64,000 bases of DNA, taken from the NCBI RefSeq assembly GCF_963169125.1, contig NC_084795.1, positions 186,966,214 to 187,030,213 on the forward strand. The letters run 5' to 3'. Positions 1 to 11,619 of this stretch are shown here, in pieces (position 1 is the first letter of the stretch; each line of letters starts with the position of its first letter). The DNA comes from Humulus lupulus (taxonomy: Eukaryota > Streptophyta > Magnoliopsida > Rosales > Cannabaceae). A model generated the notes under the pieces. It ran no database searches. It had not been told where the DNA came from and was given only the letters and a program-made list of their open reading frames with translations. Position numbers and translations under genes: made by a program.

Positions 1-345
1 TATAAAATTTGTGGACCAACATTGAATTTTCAATACCATGATAAGCACATTTTCTCAATAGCTCCTTAAAACTTTCCCAAGAGTCATATAAAGATTGCTC
101 ATCTAACTGATAGAAGTTATGAATCTCCTCCATCAATTTAGCAACCTTTAAAGAAGGAAATAACTTGGCAATCAACTTCAAAGAGAAGTCCTCCAAGGTA
201 GTAATAGAATTGGATTGAAGGGAGTTCAACAAAATTGTAGCTCGATCCCGCAGTGAGAATGGGAATAGCCTCAATCTAATTGCATCATCGCACACTCCAT
301 TATATTTGAACGTTGCTCATAACTCTAGAAAATTTGCTATGTGCA
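1..345 (-). pseudogene. Athila-like Ty3/gypsy gag fragment
   Basis: Read on the minus strand, this encodes a piece of a retrotransposon Gag (capsid-forming) protein. Recognisable stretches in order are IRLRLFPFSLRDRA, then SITTLEDFSLKLIAKLFPS, then a YDSWESFKELLRKC motif, which is the Retrotrans_gag pattern of the Athila lineage. One in-frame stop follows the ANFLEL stretch. The fragment runs off the left edge of the window, so the rest of gag and pol would lie outside. A degraded primer-binding site of the Athila type at 781-798 lies upstream in the same orientation and supports the assignment. Athila is my reading from motif order; another non-chromovirus gypsy lineage is possible. Confidence 0.6.
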
Positions 346-780
346 TGTGAGGAACTTCTTAGGAGAGTCCACAAAAACTAAACTGTGGACTGGACCATTT
401 GTAAGATTGCTGGCTTGATCTCAAAGCTTTTTGTAGCAACCACCAGTGGTCTAATGCACGAATGTACTCCTGTAATAGTAGGGAGTACATAATCTCTTAG
501 TGTTCAGGCATTTTGGCTCTGAGCAGCATTAACATCAGGCTAAATATCCTTGACATCACCCATACTAATTTTTGCTATTTTCTTGGTCCGAATCTACTTG
601 CAAGTTCTCTCTATTTCAAGATTAATGGGAACTAAACTATAAGCTCCCCTTCTACTGCGCATATATCAACAGTGCCTGAAATCGAGATCACAAAGTGCAC
701 ACCAACCAAATTAGTAAAATAATTAAATAACAAACCAAATTAGAAATAAAATTAACTATTTTGATATTGATAAATTTCAG
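346..780 (-). other. Leader between primer site and gag of the Athila-like element
   Basis: This stretch lies between the primer site (781-798) and the gag fragment (1-345) on the minus strand. It would be the untranslated leader plus the eroded start of gag. I see no intact reading frame of note in it. Confidence 0.35.
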
Positions 781-798
781 TCCCCAACAATGGTGCCA
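781..798 (-). other. Degraded tRNA-Asp-type primer-binding site
   Basis: On the minus strand this reads TGGCACCATTGTTGGGGA. The known Athila-type primer site complementary to tRNA-Asp is TGGCGCCGTTGCCGGGGA. The 18 positions differ by four transitions only, as expected from decay of methylated cytosines. It is followed, reading minus, by GACTGAAATTT, common after this site in such elements. It sets the boundary between LTR (higher coordinates) and internal region (lower coordinates). Confidence 0.6.
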
Positions 799-802
799 AA
801 AC

Positions 803-2265
803 TTATTGCAAATTTTTAAGCTACGCAAGTATACGTAATCGCATATGTAATAAAATTCAATGAATCTGATTATCGTCCCACGAAAACTTAATTATCAATT
901 ACCAAGAAATTTTTTATTTGTAAAATCTAAAAGTAAAAACATAAACGAATGTAAACTGCACGAGAAAACAAATAAAAACAAGAATAAAGACAATTAGGGG
1001 TTTCAATATCATAAACTTTTCATTCTACCATTTACTAATGCAAGATTAACAATTCTTCTTCATATTGAGATAGAAATTTGTCAAAAACATTTTATAATCA
1101 AGTTAGAAATTATAAAATTTAACCTAAGTGAGAATTTTCTATATTTCTATGATAAACTTAACATTTTGGAAGCATTAACATCAGCAACTTAAAAGCTACA
1201 CAAACAATCATGATACTCTCTTTCATGATTGAGTTTATTTCAATTCAATTAGAGCATGTCCAAACCTCACATGCCAGAGTTTGATTCAAACTCATGAAAA
1301 ACGATGGTCAATCCATTATCATACAGTAAGCATAAATTGAAGAGATCTTAATAAATGAAGGAGAAAATAGACATTTGCATTAGGTCATAGTAGAGGTACA
1401 AGTGATTCAATTGAAAACACTAATACAGAAATTAGTTCATAAACATAGCAAATAAATCCATAATACCAATGTTGAAAATAAAGAAAATTAACGACGAAAA
1501 GAAAAGAGTTGTAGATTCAATCTTTGAAAATAGCTCCATAAACATTCTCCTTGCCTCTTCTAATAAAAGCTGCTCTCCTAATTCTAAAAAAACAATTAAA
1601 AATCTAAACCCTACTAATTTTTCAACAAAAAAAGGCAAACAATTCCCATCCTTGTGCGTGTATGGACCTTAGTGTCGCAGCTCCAAAACACGCACCGCGG
1701 CTCTAGAAACACGCACCGTGGCTTGCCTACAATTGCCCATAATCCAATCGTCTATGTATTCGCCAACGTCACGACCCTACTTTAAAGTGTTGTGGCTCAA
1801 ATTCATCAATAAATTCCAGTGTCGCGACTCTAATTCAAGCGACGCAGCTCCACCATCTTCAGGAAGCATCAACTCTCTGTCTTCTAATGCACCGCGATAA
1901 TTCTTACAAGGGCCACTGCTCAAATGCCCAATTTTTACAACTCATTATTTTTAACTTTCTTTCACCTTTGGACTCACTCTATACGTCTAAGAATGACCAA
2001 ACATCGAACTATGTGTAAAACTACAAAAAATTTCCTCAATTTAGCACACTTCACACCACATCAACTCCATCCCTTGATTAATTCCTAGATCCTGAAATAT
2101 ACACACCCAACACATGCGTAATACCGCACAAACCCACCTTAAAGATTAAGAACACACCCTAAAACACACTCTAAAATTATACTAAAATAGACACAACAAT
2201 AATACCCCACCTCATCAACCTCAGCAGTGAACTGTTAGCTTCGCAAAGGGGAGCTCCCGGACTGA
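803..2265 (-). mobile_element. Probable 5' LTR of the Athila-like element
   Basis: Immediately upstream (minus strand) of the primer site lies about 1.46 kb of AT-rich sequence without significant frames. Its end near the primer site has the look of plant LTR ends, with the phrase ACTTGCGTAGC. The distal boundary near 2265 is a guess from where family R begins; I did not find a clean TG/CA pair or a duplicated target site. A GC-richer patch at 1670-1900 holds several near-repeats of 'cacgcaccg'. The short frames here look like chance. Confidence 0.35.
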
Positions 2266-2267
2266 AA

Positions 2268-3054
2268 TGCTATATGTCAATTAATCAAATGATTAAACAC
2301 AATTAATTAATCGAAAAACAAAGTTATGGTTAGAAAGATAAAACCCTTATAAGTAAATACCTAATGATTGCACATGAAGGATCTTCATCGTCAAAATTCT
2401 TTATTCCAAGTCTTCCCAATGTTTCTTCAAGCTTCTACAATGGTGTAAGGCAAAGTATGATTTAACAAGCCTTAAAACTTATGCAAGCCAAGAAGTGCTT
2501 GATGAGTTTCTTATAGAAAGTGAATGATCTTATGGAACTAGAGATAGATAGAGGTTCGAGAGAGTTGAAAATAGTGATCAATGTTTTACAACTATAAAGT
2601 ACCCCTTTTATAGTCTAGGCACTGTTATTAGGCTAAGCCAATAGGATTATACCACTTAAGCACTTCATTTTGAGATAAAAGAGCCATTTTAGTAATTTAC
2701 AGGCGACATGTCTCTAGAAATGCTGCAACATGTTGCCTGCAACATTTTCAGCAAAAGGCCTTTTAAGCCTTGTGGTGACATGTCGCCTCTCCACTGCCTA
2801 GGGTCACCCTTAGCCACCTCCAAATGACTCTAAACTTTTTGCAGAAGATTAGATACCTCATTTTATCACTTTAGACCCATAAAAGTCAATTATAGATACC
2901 TATAATAAAAGCTCATATTTTCACTTCAACATAAATAAAAATTGTTAAATGTTTGCACCACATTATTTTAAACTACTTAACTATTATAATTAACCAATAT
3001 CAATAGGAGATTTTGAACTAATTAAGCTCAATTGACTACTTGAGCATTCTTACA
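2268..3054 (-). mobile_element. LTR-like repeat, family R, copy 1
   Basis: Non-coding repeat with LTR character on the minus strand. It would start near 3054 with TGTAAGAATGCTC, and has a TATA box, CTATAAAA, at 2607-2614 followed by a GC-poor leader. A diverged second copy flanks the CACTA transposon at about 41600-42043 and 47560-47830. The two share the stretch around 'ttgcaccac' / 'ttgcaccaa' and the block about 100 bp from it. The lineage is not identifiable without coding sequence. It sits against the Tat pol fragment at 3058. Confidence 0.45.
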
Positions 3055-3057
3055 CAT

Positions 3058-3190
3058 AGTTTGTTTAAGGGGATGGTTAGTTAACACCTCAATCTTATGA
3101 GCATAAAAATAAGGTCTTAGCTTTCTCGATGCCACCATCAGGGCATGAGCCAACTTCTTCATTTTTGGGTGCCTTAAATTTGGTCCCACC
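3058..3190 (-). pseudogene. Tat-type gypsy RNase H fragment (part 2)
   Basis: Minus-strand translation gives KLAHALMVASRKLRPYF followed by AHKIEVLTNHPLK, the end of the gypsy RNase H that normally follows RT. It continues the reading interrupted at 5436. The two halves are separated by the solo Tekay LTR at 3191-5435 and meet within the conserved KRLVG-type stretch that precedes this part. Decayed, no start or stop of its own. Confidence 0.65.
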
Positions 3191-5435
3191 TATAACGACC
3201 CAAATTTACTAATAAGGCTTAAGGGCCTTGATTAGTGTGCCGGGAGGGCATAATTGGAATATATGTGATTTAATGATTTAAAGCATGTTATATGACTATT
3301 TGAATATTTGAGATGCATGATTATGTGTATTAGTATGCATGTAGGCCCTGAATAGGTTAGAAGGGCATAATCATAATTTTGGCCCGTTGCGGGCATAGCT
3401 GTATATATATGCGATAATTGTTGAGACCACATTATTATGTGGATATATCTGTGATCTGTGACTCGAGACGATTGTAGTGAGCAGATTAGCGAAAAAGTCA
3501 CGACGGGGATTTATACCCGGCTCGGAGCGAGCCTGGGGGTGTAAATGGGAATTTAGTGAATATATTGGGGTCTATTTTGACATCGAGGAATATAATTGGT
3601 GATTAATTAGATATTGGGAAGTAAGCGGTAAATATTAGAGAAACTTGAGGAATTAGCGGGAATCGGTTAAAATGACCAAAACGCCCCTAAGTGGATTAAA
3701 GGATTTAGGATTAAAGGGGAGGGCATTATGGTCATTTAGCTTTTTAGAGATAGGTATTACTGAGGCTTTATGCTCAGTGGAGTTTGTAGAGTAAAATAGA
3801 AGTCTGAAAAAGAAGGAAAGAAAAGAAAGAGAAAGAAGGCAAGGAAGGCAAGGTCGGTTTAGGTTTTTTTCTACCATTTTTCTTGAGGGTTCTTGGAGCA
3901 AAGTTCAGAGGAGAGCTAGATAAAGTTGAGCCATAATAATTATGAGGTAGGCTTGAAGGATTGGCAAGGGTTTGGCAAGAACACACTGTCACTTAAGGTA
4001 ACACTTTGGAGTTTTCAGTTTCTAGTTTGGATTGTTTCAACTATGGTGTCTAAGCTGAGTTGATGGGAACTTTAGGGGAATTCAAGCCAAGGATTGAGGA
4101 AGATCAAGCTAAGGAGGTCTAGAGATTAACTCAAAGTCGAATTTCCATCAAAGGTATAAAATTCTAAGCTTTAAACTTTGAAGTTTTGATTGTCTTTGCT
4201 GAGTTTCTACGTTAGGATCAACTATGGTGAATTTTATGATTAGGGATGCATGTGCTTGGGTTTTGAGTATTTGGGATGCTTGGGATGAGTAGAGTATGAT
4301 AATAAGCTTGTTTTTAAGTTTGGTTAGGGATTGGAAGAGTTTTGGTAAGGGTTGGCTTGAGGAAAGCGCAGGAAGGGAAAAATGCAGTAGTGATTGTCTA
4401 TGACTAGTGCTACAGTGCTAGCCTTTGGGCGCTGTAGCGCTAGGCCAAGCTTTCTGAGGGTGTTTTGGTTCTGCTTGTAGGGTTGTAGCGCACTCCTTAT
4501 TTTCAAAAAGGGGTTTTTGAGTTATTTTTAAGGGGTTTTGCCCGAGGCTTCGAGGTTCGATTCCACCGCCCCATTTGGTGGAATTAGAGCTTCCCGAGGG
4601 CTCGGGATTGGTCCTGAGGTTAGGTTTCGAATTTGAGGTTTGGTGATGATTTTGAACTATGGTTGTGATTAGGTGAGCGCTAAGGCTCAAGGGGGATCAT
4701 GCTCAAGGATCACAGCGAACAAAGCTAACGAAATTAAAGGTAATATTTTCGCACAGGGCACGGCTTGGCCACTAGTAGCCAAGGACAGCTAATATTCACT
4801 AAGCTCGGTTTAAGCAGGTTGGAGTCAGTGGGATGACGGAGGGTGCGGCCTGAGGGCGCTAACCCTAGTTATCATTGTAATTGATGTATGATATGAGTTT
4901 ATATGTTTGGTATGCTGAATACTTGGTTAATCTGAATGTTTTAATGGTTGAGAACATGTTTATGGGATATGTGATATTGAAACATCTGTTGATTGCTTAT
5001 GCTTTGTTATTGTGTTTTCTTGCTGGGCCTTGGCTCACGGGTGCTGCGTGGTGCAGGTAAAGGCAAAGGCAAGTTAGACCAGTCCTGAGATGGAGAGCTG
5101 CAGGGCTGAATGTACATAGTCAGCTGTTTGATCGCCTTGGCTGAGGAGTGGATTAGGATAGGGATCGCTGAACTGTCTATTTTGCCTTAGTATGGCTAAT
5201 ATTGTATTTAGATCGTGAATCTTTTGTAAATGATTTTAATCTGATTACTTTTGGGATCCCGTGTAAACAAAGAATATTTATTTATAAAGAGTATGCTGCT
5301 TTTAAGACCAAAATCTTTTAACCCTAGCTCCATTATAGTTTCAGTAACACGTTTTCAACTTAATGACTTGATTAGCAAGTCTAGCACTTTTATAAACACA
5401 CAGTGTAACGGTCTTGGCTATCCAGGGCGTTACAA
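3191..5435 (+). mobile_element. Solo Tekay-type LTR
   Basis: About 2.24 kb beginning TATAACGACCC and ending GGGCGTTACA(A), the same family as the LTRs at 15355, 16995, 23387, 32285 and 44168. Shared internal landmarks are TTGATTAGTGTGCC near the start, a block around 'accacattattatgtgg' (about 3426), and 'ttcttgctgggcc' near 5017. The flanks ccacc (3186-3190) and ctacc (5436-5440) match at four of five bases, an aged target duplication. It has no internal region, so it is a solo LTR left by recombination. It splits a Tat RNase H reading frame on the opposite strand. Short frames inside are not genes. Confidence 0.8.
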
Positions 5436-6700
5436 CTACCAATCTCTTGGTAGCATAATATATGGGCCTTTGAACCCTTCTTTTTTTTCAAAAGCAACAC
5501 TAATATTGTCATTAGAAACACATAAATAGAGTTGTAATTTGTCGCGTTGATTGGATTTGGCAAGTAGAGGAGGTGAGCTGACGTGTTCTTTTAGATTAGT
5601 AAAGCCTTCATCAAACTTTTTTTCGTCCCACGAGAACTGCTTGCTTCTGCTTATGGTGTTGAAGAATGGCACACACTTGTCAGTATAGGAAAGATGAATC
5701 AATTAAGGACCACAACACTTCCAGTTAGTTTCTAAACTTCTCAAATTTTATTTATGGGGCTCCATCTCGATCAAGGAGTTGATCTTATCGAGATTAGTCT
5801 CTATTCCTTGCAAGTTAATCATATATCAAAGAAATTTCCCTGATGATACCCAAAAAGTGCATTTCAGTTGGTTTAGCTTCATTTGGTATTCTTACAATAC
5901 TTCGAATATTTTTGTGAGATCACGTGCATGGTTTTTGGTTTTCTAGATTTTAACAAGCAAGTCGTCGGCATAAACTTTTATATTATGACCTATCTCCTTA
6001 GATGACATTTTTTTAACTAGTCGATGGTAGGTGGCTCCCAAAATTTTAGCTTGAAGTGCATCATCTGTAGCAGTACAATCCTTGATCTATTATAAATATA
6101 GTGCATTCTTCATCTGTTGGATTCATTAGGGCGTGGTTGTATCCTAAGTACGTGTCCATAAAACAGAAATGCTTGTGCCCTGTTGTAGCATCCACCAACT
6201 AATATATGGGAGGTGGCGGCAAACTATCATTCTGACATATTTTCTTAAGATTCATAAAATCTATGCAAGTTCTCCATTTACCGTTAGGCTATAGGACTAG
6301 CATATTGTTGGAGACCCAAAAAAGATAGAAGGCTTCACATTTGAACCAAATTTTACTGAGTCGATCAACATTATCCTACAATACTATGTACCTTGCCTTC
6401 TCTAGGGCTAATCTCTCATCGCATAGACTTTGCGTTCAGGTCAATGTTCAAACTGAAACAAATTACCTTCGGGTTTATCCTGACCATGTCATTGTGGCTC
6501 CATGTAATACATCAATGTTGGTCTTTAGGATGGCCACAAGATCCACCTTTGACGTCTCACTAAGGTTCTTCCCTAACTTAAGCTTCTTGCTAAAGTCATT
6601 CGGTGGACCTCAATTTCTTCTATATCCTCCATCGGCTCGGCTCGAGGCTCGCCATCTATATGGAGATCAAGGTCTCGGGAGGTTTTCTTTTGCAAGATTT
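5436..6700 (-). pseudogene. Tat-type gypsy reverse transcriptase/RNase H, decayed
   Basis: Minus-strand remnant of pol. In reading order from 6670 downward: an RT N-terminal part with the WSHNDMVRINP motif; a palm region with NGKWRTCIDFMNL; a catalytic box reading VYADDLLVK at about 5955-5980 (aspartates kept); then RNase H with DKCVPFFNTI and LQLYLCVSND near 5500-5690. Many stops and frameshifts separate these. It is cut on one side by the solo LTR at 5435 and on the other by the family Q repeat at 6704. The plus-strand frame at 6341-6709 is an antisense shadow. Confidence 0.7.
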
Positions 6701-6703
6701 CAC

Positions 6704-7831
6704 TATTAGGATTAATGCCCTAAAAGCATGTAAAGACATTTTATTGATTTAAATAAAAGTAAAATTTTATTATATTTTAATGTTATAATTATTGTTTGAA
6801 TTAGTTATATAATAATATCATGAAAATTCCTTATTCATTCATGAGAATATGATCTTGTATTAGTACGAGAAAATTGAGGTCATATATAAAGAATAAAATA
6901 GTCAGTAACATAGTAAAGTATGAAATCTTTAATAAATGGTAACTAGTGCGGTTTACTGAGCATACGAGATGCAAGTGATCTAGATTCGGATTACAGATGT
7001 GGATAGACATCTTAGTAAATGTGTTGTATATAATAGAGATTATATATGACAGGATCGATGAGAATTAATTATCTTTATAAACTTGTCGTTTGACAAGAAA
7101 ATTAAATTCTTATCATAACAGAAGATCATTTGTAGACTAGTGTAAAACATGAGTATACATGAACTCTTGTTTGTGTTTATTGAATCTTTTGATTCACTCG
7201 TTAAGGTTTCTTAGTATAATGAGGATAATGACTTCTTTTTTTGGACATTAAATGTCATGAATGACTAGGAACAAGATTTACAATAATGGAATCCATAATT
7301 TCCTAACACATCGAATATTGGTACCCTTAAGGGTTAATTTAGGAACTGAATAGTTATTGAGCTCAAATCTATAATTTGATTATAGATTAATTATTTGATA
7401 GTAATTTAATTTTACTTAAGGATCAAGAGGTAATTAGAAGGGGAAAATGATTATCCTAACCAACTCTAATTAACGAACCAATAAATGGAGGATATAGCTA
7501 CATTTCTTTATTATATCAATGGACTACAAGAGAAAACTCATTAAATATTTTTCTATATACTAAGAGTGGAATTCCATATTTATAGTGGAGTAATCATGGA
7601 ATTAATAAATAATATTTATAGATTGAAGAGTTTAATTAATAATCAGGTTTATTAGGTCTTTGTATTATAGGTCTATAGTCCCCAGATCACCTTTGTCCTA
7701 CACTGTCCATTGTAAGGATGTCAAAAGAAAGATTTGTAGAGAGAAAGACTTAATTGCAAAGGAATTAATTTTCAAGGGCTAGGAAATAATTATGTGATAA
7801 TTATGGGCAATTGTTTACTTAATTATTTAAC
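6704..7831 (+). mobile_element. LTR-like repeat, family Q, copy 1 (5' part)
   Basis: Begins TATTAGGATTAATGCCC, a decayed form of TGTTAGG, and is AT-rich and non-coding. A second copy lies on the minus strand in pieces between 12949 and 26797. The two align over most of this stretch, for example 'gatgtggatagacatctta' here at 6997 and its complement near 15280. It resembles LTRs of Ty1/copia elements at its start, but no coding region confirms this. It is interrupted at 7831 by the LTR of Tat element A. This copy is useful as an empty site for dating insertion G. Confidence 0.5.
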
Positions 7832-7974
7832 TGTCATCCCTCAAAAATACAAAGATGACATGGCGAATGAGAAAGCGGCACGTGACATCACAAATCAGGG
7901 AAAAAACGATGAAGTATTGAAAAAAGACCAACGAGCAAAAAAGATAGGTCCAGGACCTATAGGGAAGTCGGCCA

Positions 7975-8220
7975 GGCTAAGACCCCAGTGGGGTGGTCAA
8001 CTTGGCCCTAGACCCTAGAGGTGGTCGGCCTGACCCCTACCCCTAGGAGTGGTCGGCCTAAGCATGCCCAAGAACCCCCTGGGGTGGTCGGCCTAACCCC
8101 AACCCTTAATTGTGCTCAGTCCCAGTATGCCCAAGAGCCCCAAAGGGTGGTCGGCCTGTCATGCTCAAGAACCACCGGGGTGGTCGGCCTACCCTATTCT
8201 GCATAGGGTGGTCAGCCTAA
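7975..8220 (+). repeat. GGTGGTCGGCCTA minisatellite inside LTR A
   Basis: Seven or so copies of a short phrase close to GGGTGGTCGGCCTA, separated by 20-60 bp of C-rich spacer that often carries 'catgcccaagagcccc'-like sequence. Spacing is irregular, so this is a diverged minisatellite in the U3 part of the LTR, upstream of the TATA box. It keeps several frames open by chance; I do not call a gene here. Confidence 0.6.
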
Positions 8221-8532
8221 ACTCCCAAGTACACTTCATTGAGAAATACTCGCACTCGTTCAAAATGAGATCAAACAGGTCCAGCACCAAAAGGATTAAC
8301 AGGTCCAGCACCCAGAGGGTCATCGGGCCTAGCACCTAGGTCTCATAGACAAACTAAGACTTAACATTTTCCCAGATGTTCCAACCGTGCATTATGTACG
8401 ACGATCTAGAGAAACAACGAGAGACCCACGATCTCATAATCATGGGGAGGTGGACATGTATCTTTACTACCTAGTAATCGTGTACCAAACCACGATCCCA
8501 GTATTACTGATCATGTAACAGCCCCTGGGTAC

Positions 8533-8540
8533 TATAAATA
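8533..8540 (+). promoter_or_regulatory. TATA box of LTR A
   Basis: TATAAATA, about 310 bp before the LTR end, in a hairpin loop: arms CCCTGGGT (8523-8530) and ACCCAGGG (8545-8552) flank it exactly. Likely start of element transcription about 30 bp downstream. Confidence 0.6.
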
Positions 8541-8850
8541 AAGGACCCAGGGCTTCATTTCAAAGGATGGCTTTTTTTGGAATTTTTGAGATCTGAAGAA
8601 TATTTGGCAAGAAACTCTGAGCAAATTTGAAACAAGTGGATAATTTTGTTCATCAGTGTAATTGTCGAGTGATTCAATACTAAGAGCTAAGTGGATTAGG
8701 TTATTGTTGTTCATTAGAACATGGCTAAACAACTATAAATTTTTTGGTGTTTGTTTAAGATATTCGTACTCTATCGTTTAATATATTTATTTCATTCAAA
8801 AGGTGTCGTATACTATACATATTACATTCGGCCGATTTCACAGGTCAACA

Positions 8851-8870
8851 TTTTGGTGCTTTCATTGAGA
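8851..8870 (+). other. Primer-binding site of Tat element A
   Basis: TTGGTGCTTTCATTGAGAG directly after the LTR end. The same 19-mer follows the LTRs of elements B (29374) and C (49208), which marks it as the primer site of this group. I could not name the tRNA from memory with confidence. Confidence 0.7.
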
Positions 8871-8904
8871 GTATGAAATCAAGAAACACACTTTCATTAG
8901 TTTT

Positions 8905-10513
8905 ATGATGCCTCCAAAACCCAACCAAACAAAGAAGACGGCTCCCAGGGATTCCACTACTCAGGATCCCATCGATCCCGTTAACGAACCTTAGGTGGAG
9001 GTTGGAGACCAACCTGATTCTGAAGATCTACAGGATGCTCACTAGAAGGATATGGCGCAATTTCTAGCGAGGAAGGAGGCCTTTGCTGCAGAAATTGCCC
9101 TCCAGAGGGTGACTACGAAATGACAACGATGAGAGATAAATGAGAAGGTCCAGAGGATGATCCAAAGGGTACAAGAGTTTATGGGAACCACCAGAAGGTT
9201 ACTCAGTTAGCCCGAGCTAATGTTCAATCTTCTGCTCAGGCAATGAGAGAGGCTTAGACCAAAGCTGCAGGAATGCGAGACAATAGTGACAGGGAGTCCC
9301 AGAGCCACTTTCCTAGAGGCAGGATGAAGAGGCACAGTCCAAGATTTCCTCCTCCATGACTAAGAAGAATAACACTTAATCTAAGAGTAGGAGTGTTACC
9401 AACCTGAAGGCCCCCTCCTAGGGGGACATACGAAACAATGTAGGAGATGAGGGTCAATCATCTGAGAAGCATGGCAGGAATGGAAATGGACACTCAAAAT
9501 CTCAAAGTCATGTAGGAGGAGAGGCTTAGGGGCAAGGTCGCACTGACAGGGGCAAGTCGGACCTACCACCCCTACACCCTTAGTCTCGCAAGGGAAAGGA
9601 ACTGATGAACAACACCAATACTGTGTTCGATAGGCTCGGGAAAGATGCACAACCTCAGGATTTGAGGGAAGTCATCAACACGAGGACCAACGTTCAAGAG
9701 GGGTTACCAGGGACGTCTACCCCACATGGAGCAGCGATCCCACCAACAGTGCAGGCTGAAATAGATGCACTCATCATGGCTGTTCAAGGTTTGATCAAGA
9801 AACCTTCCAATATCGAGCTGGCACATAGAAGTGGGAGTCCCTTCAGTGGTAATATCCAAGATGCTCAACCACCACCAAAATGCAAGACCCCAAAACTCCC
9901 AAAATACACTGGAAAGAAGGACCCAGTATGACACATTGGGAAGTTTGAGGATCAGATGGAGTTACTCAGTGTGGAGCATGATTATAGGTGTAGTGTATTC
10001 CCTACCACTCTCTCTGACTCAGCCCAGGAATGGTATTGGAAATTTGAACTTGGATCCATCACTTCCTGGGATCAGTTCAGGAAGGAATTCTACAAGGTCT
10101 TTAGTGCCAGAAGGATTCAACCAGTTTATGCCAATTAGCTAGCTGACATCAAGCAAGGGAAAGATGAAACACTGAAGGACTACATCCAAAGATTCACGAG
10201 AGAGGCAAACCGAGCATCCACAGTAAGAGATGAAGGGAAGTTCATTGCCATCTTGGTAGGAATAAATTATCGTAGTCCCTTGTGGGATAGCATATACAGG
10301 AACCCCATAAACACCTTGAAGGAATTCATGGACCGAGTTGACAAATACATGAAGCTAGATGATGCTATCATGGAAGAAGAAAAAGGCATAAACCATCCGA
10401 CCACTATCAAGGTAGATAAGAAAGATGCAAACCCTCAAGGCGGTAGTGGGGGAAACAGTAAGAAGAGGAATACTCAGGTGCCGAGCAGGGTGGAGAGAAG
10501 AAAGCTAGGTTAG
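8905..10513 (+). pseudogene. Tat element A gag, broken
   Basis: Gag polyprotein region, structural protein of the retrotransposon particle. It starts at the first ATG pair after the primer site (MMPPKPNQTKK), then passes through several stops and at least one frame change. The capsid-like domain is at about 9930-10340, with MELLSVEHDYRC, AQEWYWKFELGSITSW and FRKEFYKVF, matching Retrotrans_gag. In-frame stops are at 9929-9931 (just before the IGKFEDQMELL stretch) and 10136-10138. The lysine-rich tail ends at 10513. A zinc knuckle remnant lies farther on at about 10672-10725, with GHNTNKC kept, the first cysteine lost and a stop inside. Not functional. Confidence 0.75.
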
Positions 10514-10860
10514 CTCCCGCTGACAAACAGCCTAAGCATCAGCCCTACCAACCCAGGTTCACTAATTATACTGTCCTGACTATATCAAGGGCTGAGATTT
10601 ACTTGGAAACATACCCAGAGGTACCATACCGAGAGCCACCACCCTTGTGCTCAGAAGGAAAGAGAGACAAGAATAAGTTTTTTCATTTTAAAAATGATTA
10701 AGGGCACAACACAAACAAGTGCATGAAAGGATGAGATAGAGTTCCTTCTCCGATCAGGAAAACTCTCAAAGTACCGAGTCAAGACCGAAACCTCGAGCAG
10801 GAATCCAGAATTCTGAAGGCAGAGGAGTCCACCACTGGAGCTAGTGGCTGTAGACTTCAC

Positions 10861-11277
10861 ATGGGATACCATATGTGGAGGGCGAAGTATGAAAGTGAAA
10901 CTCTCACTTTTACAAAGGATGACGCTAGGCACATGAGGTACCGCAACAATGACCCTCTAGTTCTTACCATTAAAATCGCCAATGATCGAGTGAAGAGGTG
11001 CTTGCTGGATAAGGGAAGCTCAGTAGATATCATCTACAAATCATCCCTCGAGAAGATGAAGCTCACGGTCAAGGACCTGACAGCATGTTCCCAAGTGATA
11101 TATGGGTTCACGGGAAAATGCCTAGCACCAGCAGGAACTATCAGGCTACCGGTCATGGTGGAGGATGCCCCCAGGCCCAAATTTGTGATGACAGAGTTCT
11201 TGGAGGTAGATTTCTCATCGCCTTACAATGTAGTGCACGAAAGACCCCTCCTGATGGAATTACAGGCAGCAGTATAG
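10861..11277 (+). pseudogene. Tat element A aspartic protease, altered active site
   Basis: Retroviral-type aspartic protease that would cut the Gag-Pol polyprotein. The frame is open for 138 codons. The active-site region reads CLLDKGSSVDIIYKSSLE, where related elements have D-N/T-G-S-S; the asparagine or threonine is lysine here. Downstream follow YGFTGKCLAPAGTIRLP and the YNVVHERPLLMEL stretch, in place of the usual YNAILGRP. The frame ends in a stop at 11275-11277, ahead of a degraded acidic linker at 11280-11600. Confidence 0.7.
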
Positions 11278-11619
11278 GGTAACAAAAGTGAAGTAGGAGA
11301 ATGCTATAATGCGTCAGTGGTCAAGGCAAAGAAAGGACCATGCGTAAACAACATGGTAGTAACCTGCTGCGAAGAGAAGGAAGAAACCGATGAGGTTGTC
11401 AACATGGAAGTTGATATTGAAAGAAACACTATACTAGAGTCGAGGACTCCTTTTAATGAAGATTTGTTATTATAGCAAGTTTCCCAAGACAAGGGAAACG
11501 ACATTGATCTTAGCTTTGGGAATGACATCATGGGGGTAGGACCAGTTGAAGATCTTGACAAAGCCCTACTAGATTAAGAGGACCTGACTAAAATAATTAA
11601 AGTCGGCAAGGACCTGAAG

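Larger units (their letters stand above)
7832..8850 (+). mobile_element. 5' LTR of Tat element A
   Basis: A 1019-bp LTR starting TGTCATCCC and ending GGTCAACA directly before a primer site. A TATA box, TATAAATA, lies at 8533-8540. It holds an imperfect repeat block at 7975-8220 built on the phrase GGGTGGTCGGCCTA. No matching 3' LTR is visible because the element is truncated at 12652. The start is inferred from the TG and from where homology to family Q stops. Confidence 0.65.

Noticed and set aside
6341..6709. Plus-strand frame of 122 codons
   Set aside because: It lies opposite a recognisable minus-strand RT start (WSHNDMV motif), so it is a shadow.
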